In this document: positions 5,896 through 6,584 of the stretch, piece by piece
How positions within the stretch are numbered: the first letter of the stretch is position 1
Layout of the letters: the number at the start of each line of letters is the position of its first letter
Assembly: GCA_015062635.1 (NCBI GenBank)
Contig: SUUF01000115.1
Coordinates: forward strand, 1-6,584
Direction of reading: 5' to 3'
From: Coriobacteriaceae bacterium
Lineage (GTDB): Bacteria; Actinomycetota; Coriobacteriia; Coriobacteriales; Eggerthellaceae
Length of the DNA: 6,584 nucleotides
Translations under genes and position numbers: made by a program
The notes under the pieces: generated by a model
The model's input: only the letters and a program-made list of their open reading frames with translations
Told to the model about the DNA's origin: nothing
Databases searched by the model: none

Positions 5896-5909
5896 GTGGC
5901 GGCGGCCAC
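5896..5909 (+). other. GC-rich hairpin between MerR and flavodoxin genes
   Basis: GTGGC and GCCAC (5896-5900 and 5905-5909) are perfect arms around GGCG. No T-run follows, so it is not a convincing terminator, and co-transcription of the two genes remains possible. Confidence 0.25.
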
Positions 5910-5944
5910 CGCCTGAGCCGGGGTGGCTGCCATGCCGCCGGACA

Positions 5945-5952
5945 GGGGGGAG
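5945..5952 (+). promoter_or_regulatory. Ribosome binding site of the flavodoxin-like gene
   Basis: GGGGGGAG lies 6 bases before the ATG at 5959. It supports that start over the upstream in-frame ATG at 5932, which would lengthen the n-region of the Tat signal by nine residues that the signal does not need. Confidence 0.5.
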
Positions 5953-5958
5953 ACCTCA

Positions 5959-6584
5959 ATGGCAGAAGACATCACGCGCCGGTCGTTCGTGCGGGCGGCA
6001 TCCATCATGGGCCTCGCGGTGCTCGGGGGCGGGGCGTTCGGCCTCGCCGGTTGCGGGGAATCGCCCGCGGCGTCGTCGAGCGCGGCGGAAAGCGCGGGCG
6101 CCGGTTCGTCGACGGCTGCGGGAAGTGCGGCATCATCGGCTGCGGCGTCGTCGGGCGCGGCGGCGGAACCGAGCTCGTCGTCGGCTGCATCGGCGGCTGC
6201 GGGCACGGCGGCCGTGGTGTTCTATTCGCGCGCAGACGAGAACTACCAGGTCGGGACGATCGACGAGGGGAACACCGCGAAGGTCGCGAAGGAGATCGCC
6301 GCGCAGACCGGGGCCGCGCTCGTCGAGGTGAAACCGGTGAACGCCTACCCGACAGGCTACGACGAGTGCTGCGATGTCGCGCTCGCCGAGCAGGACGACG
6401 GTGCCCGCCCGGCATTGCAGGAGATTCCCGACTTGTCGGCGTATGACACCATCTACCTGGGATATCCCATTTGGTGGGGCGACTTGCCGATGCTCATGTA
6501 CACGTTGCTCGAGGCGGAAGACTGGGCCGGCAAGACCATCATGCCGTTCAACACGCACGAGGGCAGCGGGAATGCGGGCACCTA
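5959..6584 (+). CDS. Tat-exported flavodoxin-like lipoprotein (partial, C-terminus off window)
   Basis: The frame is open for 208 codons to the right edge. The N-terminus is a combined Tat and lipoprotein signal: twin arginine TRRSFVR (6-12), a hydrophobic core (13-28), and lipobox LAGC (29-32) with Cys32 as the anchor. An Ala/Ser-rich tether follows to about residue 82. A flavodoxin domain then begins at AAVVFYSRADEN (84-95), with the first beta strand and phosphate-loop region, which looks altered from the usual T-x-T-x-N-T. It continues with TAKVAKEIAAQTGA (106-119), LVEVKPVNAYPTGYDECCD (121-139), YDTIYLGYPIWWGDLPM (162-178, the FMN-contact loop), and WAGKTIMPFNTHEGSGN (189-205). It resembles the flavodoxin_4 type and would bind FMN. 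Tat export fits a protein that folds with its cofactor before crossing the membrane. Its place on the cell surface is unusual for a flavodoxin. The electron partners are unknown; the cyclophilin-like lipoprotein is a candidate partner. Confidence 0.92.
   Translation, partial: MAEDITRRSFVRAASIMGLAVLGGGAFGLAGCGESPAASSSAAESAGAGSSTAAGSAASSAAASSGAAAEPSSSSAASAAAGTAAVVFYSRADENYQVGTIDEGNTAKVAKEIAAQTGAALVEVKPVNAYPTGYDECCDVALAEQDDGARPALQEIPDLSAYDTIYLGYPIWWGDLPMLMYTLLEAEDWAGKTIMPFNTHEGSGNAGT
6067..6204 (+). repeat. Low-complexity Ala/Ser/Gly linker coding sequence
   Basis: Codons 37-82 of the flavodoxin-like gene encode almost only Ala, Ser and Gly, using tcg, gcg, gct and tca repeatedly. This forms a flexible tether between the lipidated Cys32 and the folded domain. 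Such simple DNA is prone to length variation between strains. Confidence 0.75.

Noticed and set aside
5932..5958. Upstream ATG (5932) for the flavodoxin-like gene
   Set aside because: It is in frame but only lengthens the Tat n-region. The ATG at 5959 has the stronger ribosome site, GGGGGGAG.
5870..5958. Intrinsic terminator between the MerR and flavodoxin genes
   Set aside because: GC-rich stems can be drawn, but none is followed by a T-run, so termination is not supported.

Overview
The window is GC-rich, densely coding bacterial DNA. It looks like a chromosomal piece of an actinobacterium of the class Coriobacteriia, most likely Eggerthellaceae (Eggerthella/Gordonibacter/Adlercreutzia type). 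The hints are the GC-rich third positions, the Tat-type lipoprotein signal (RRSF...LAGC) followed by an Ala/Ser-rich tether, and the style of the LysR and MerR regulators. The assignment is an inference from style; no rRNA or other marker is present.

Layout, right to left on the minus strand: a cytoplasmic alpha/beta hydrolase with a cysteine at the nucleophile position (5277-4294), a cyclophilin-like lipoprotein (4175-3654), a LysR-family regulator (3575-2670), and a large membrane SpoIIE-type phosphatase (2552 to beyond base 1). On the plus strand, divergent from the hydrolase, are a MerR-family regulator (5414-5869) and a Tat-exported flavodoxin-like lipoprotein (5959 to beyond the right edge). 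The two edge genes, phosphatase and flavodoxin, are partial. No gap between genes exceeds about 140 bases, and I saw no rRNA, tRNA, CRISPR array, insertion sequence or phage gene.

How they may work together: the MerR/hydrolase divergent promoter region has textbook MerR architecture, with TTGACT and TATTCT separated by 19 bp and a 16-bp palindrome in the spacer. The MerR protein therefore probably controls the hydrolase by spacer distortion. Flavodoxin-like, cyclophilin-like and alpha/beta hydrolase genes with LysR or MerR regulators recur as neighbours in gut anaerobes. Here both the flavodoxin and the cyclophilin-like protein are predicted cell-surface lipoproteins, which suggests an extracytoplasmic flavin-redox module with a cytoplasmic hydrolase, controlled by two regulators. 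Its substrate is unknown.

The phosphatase is a separate signalling protein: an N-terminal multi-helix membrane domain, an extracellular Cache-like sensor, HAMP, PP2C-type phosphatase, and a C-terminal RsbW-like ATPase domain cut by the window edge. It probably belongs to an anti-sigma/anti-anti-sigma partner-switching pathway. The short intergenic regions are rich in inverted repeats (3621-3633, 4241-4277, 5343-5358, 5368-5389), which are the main unexplained structure here.
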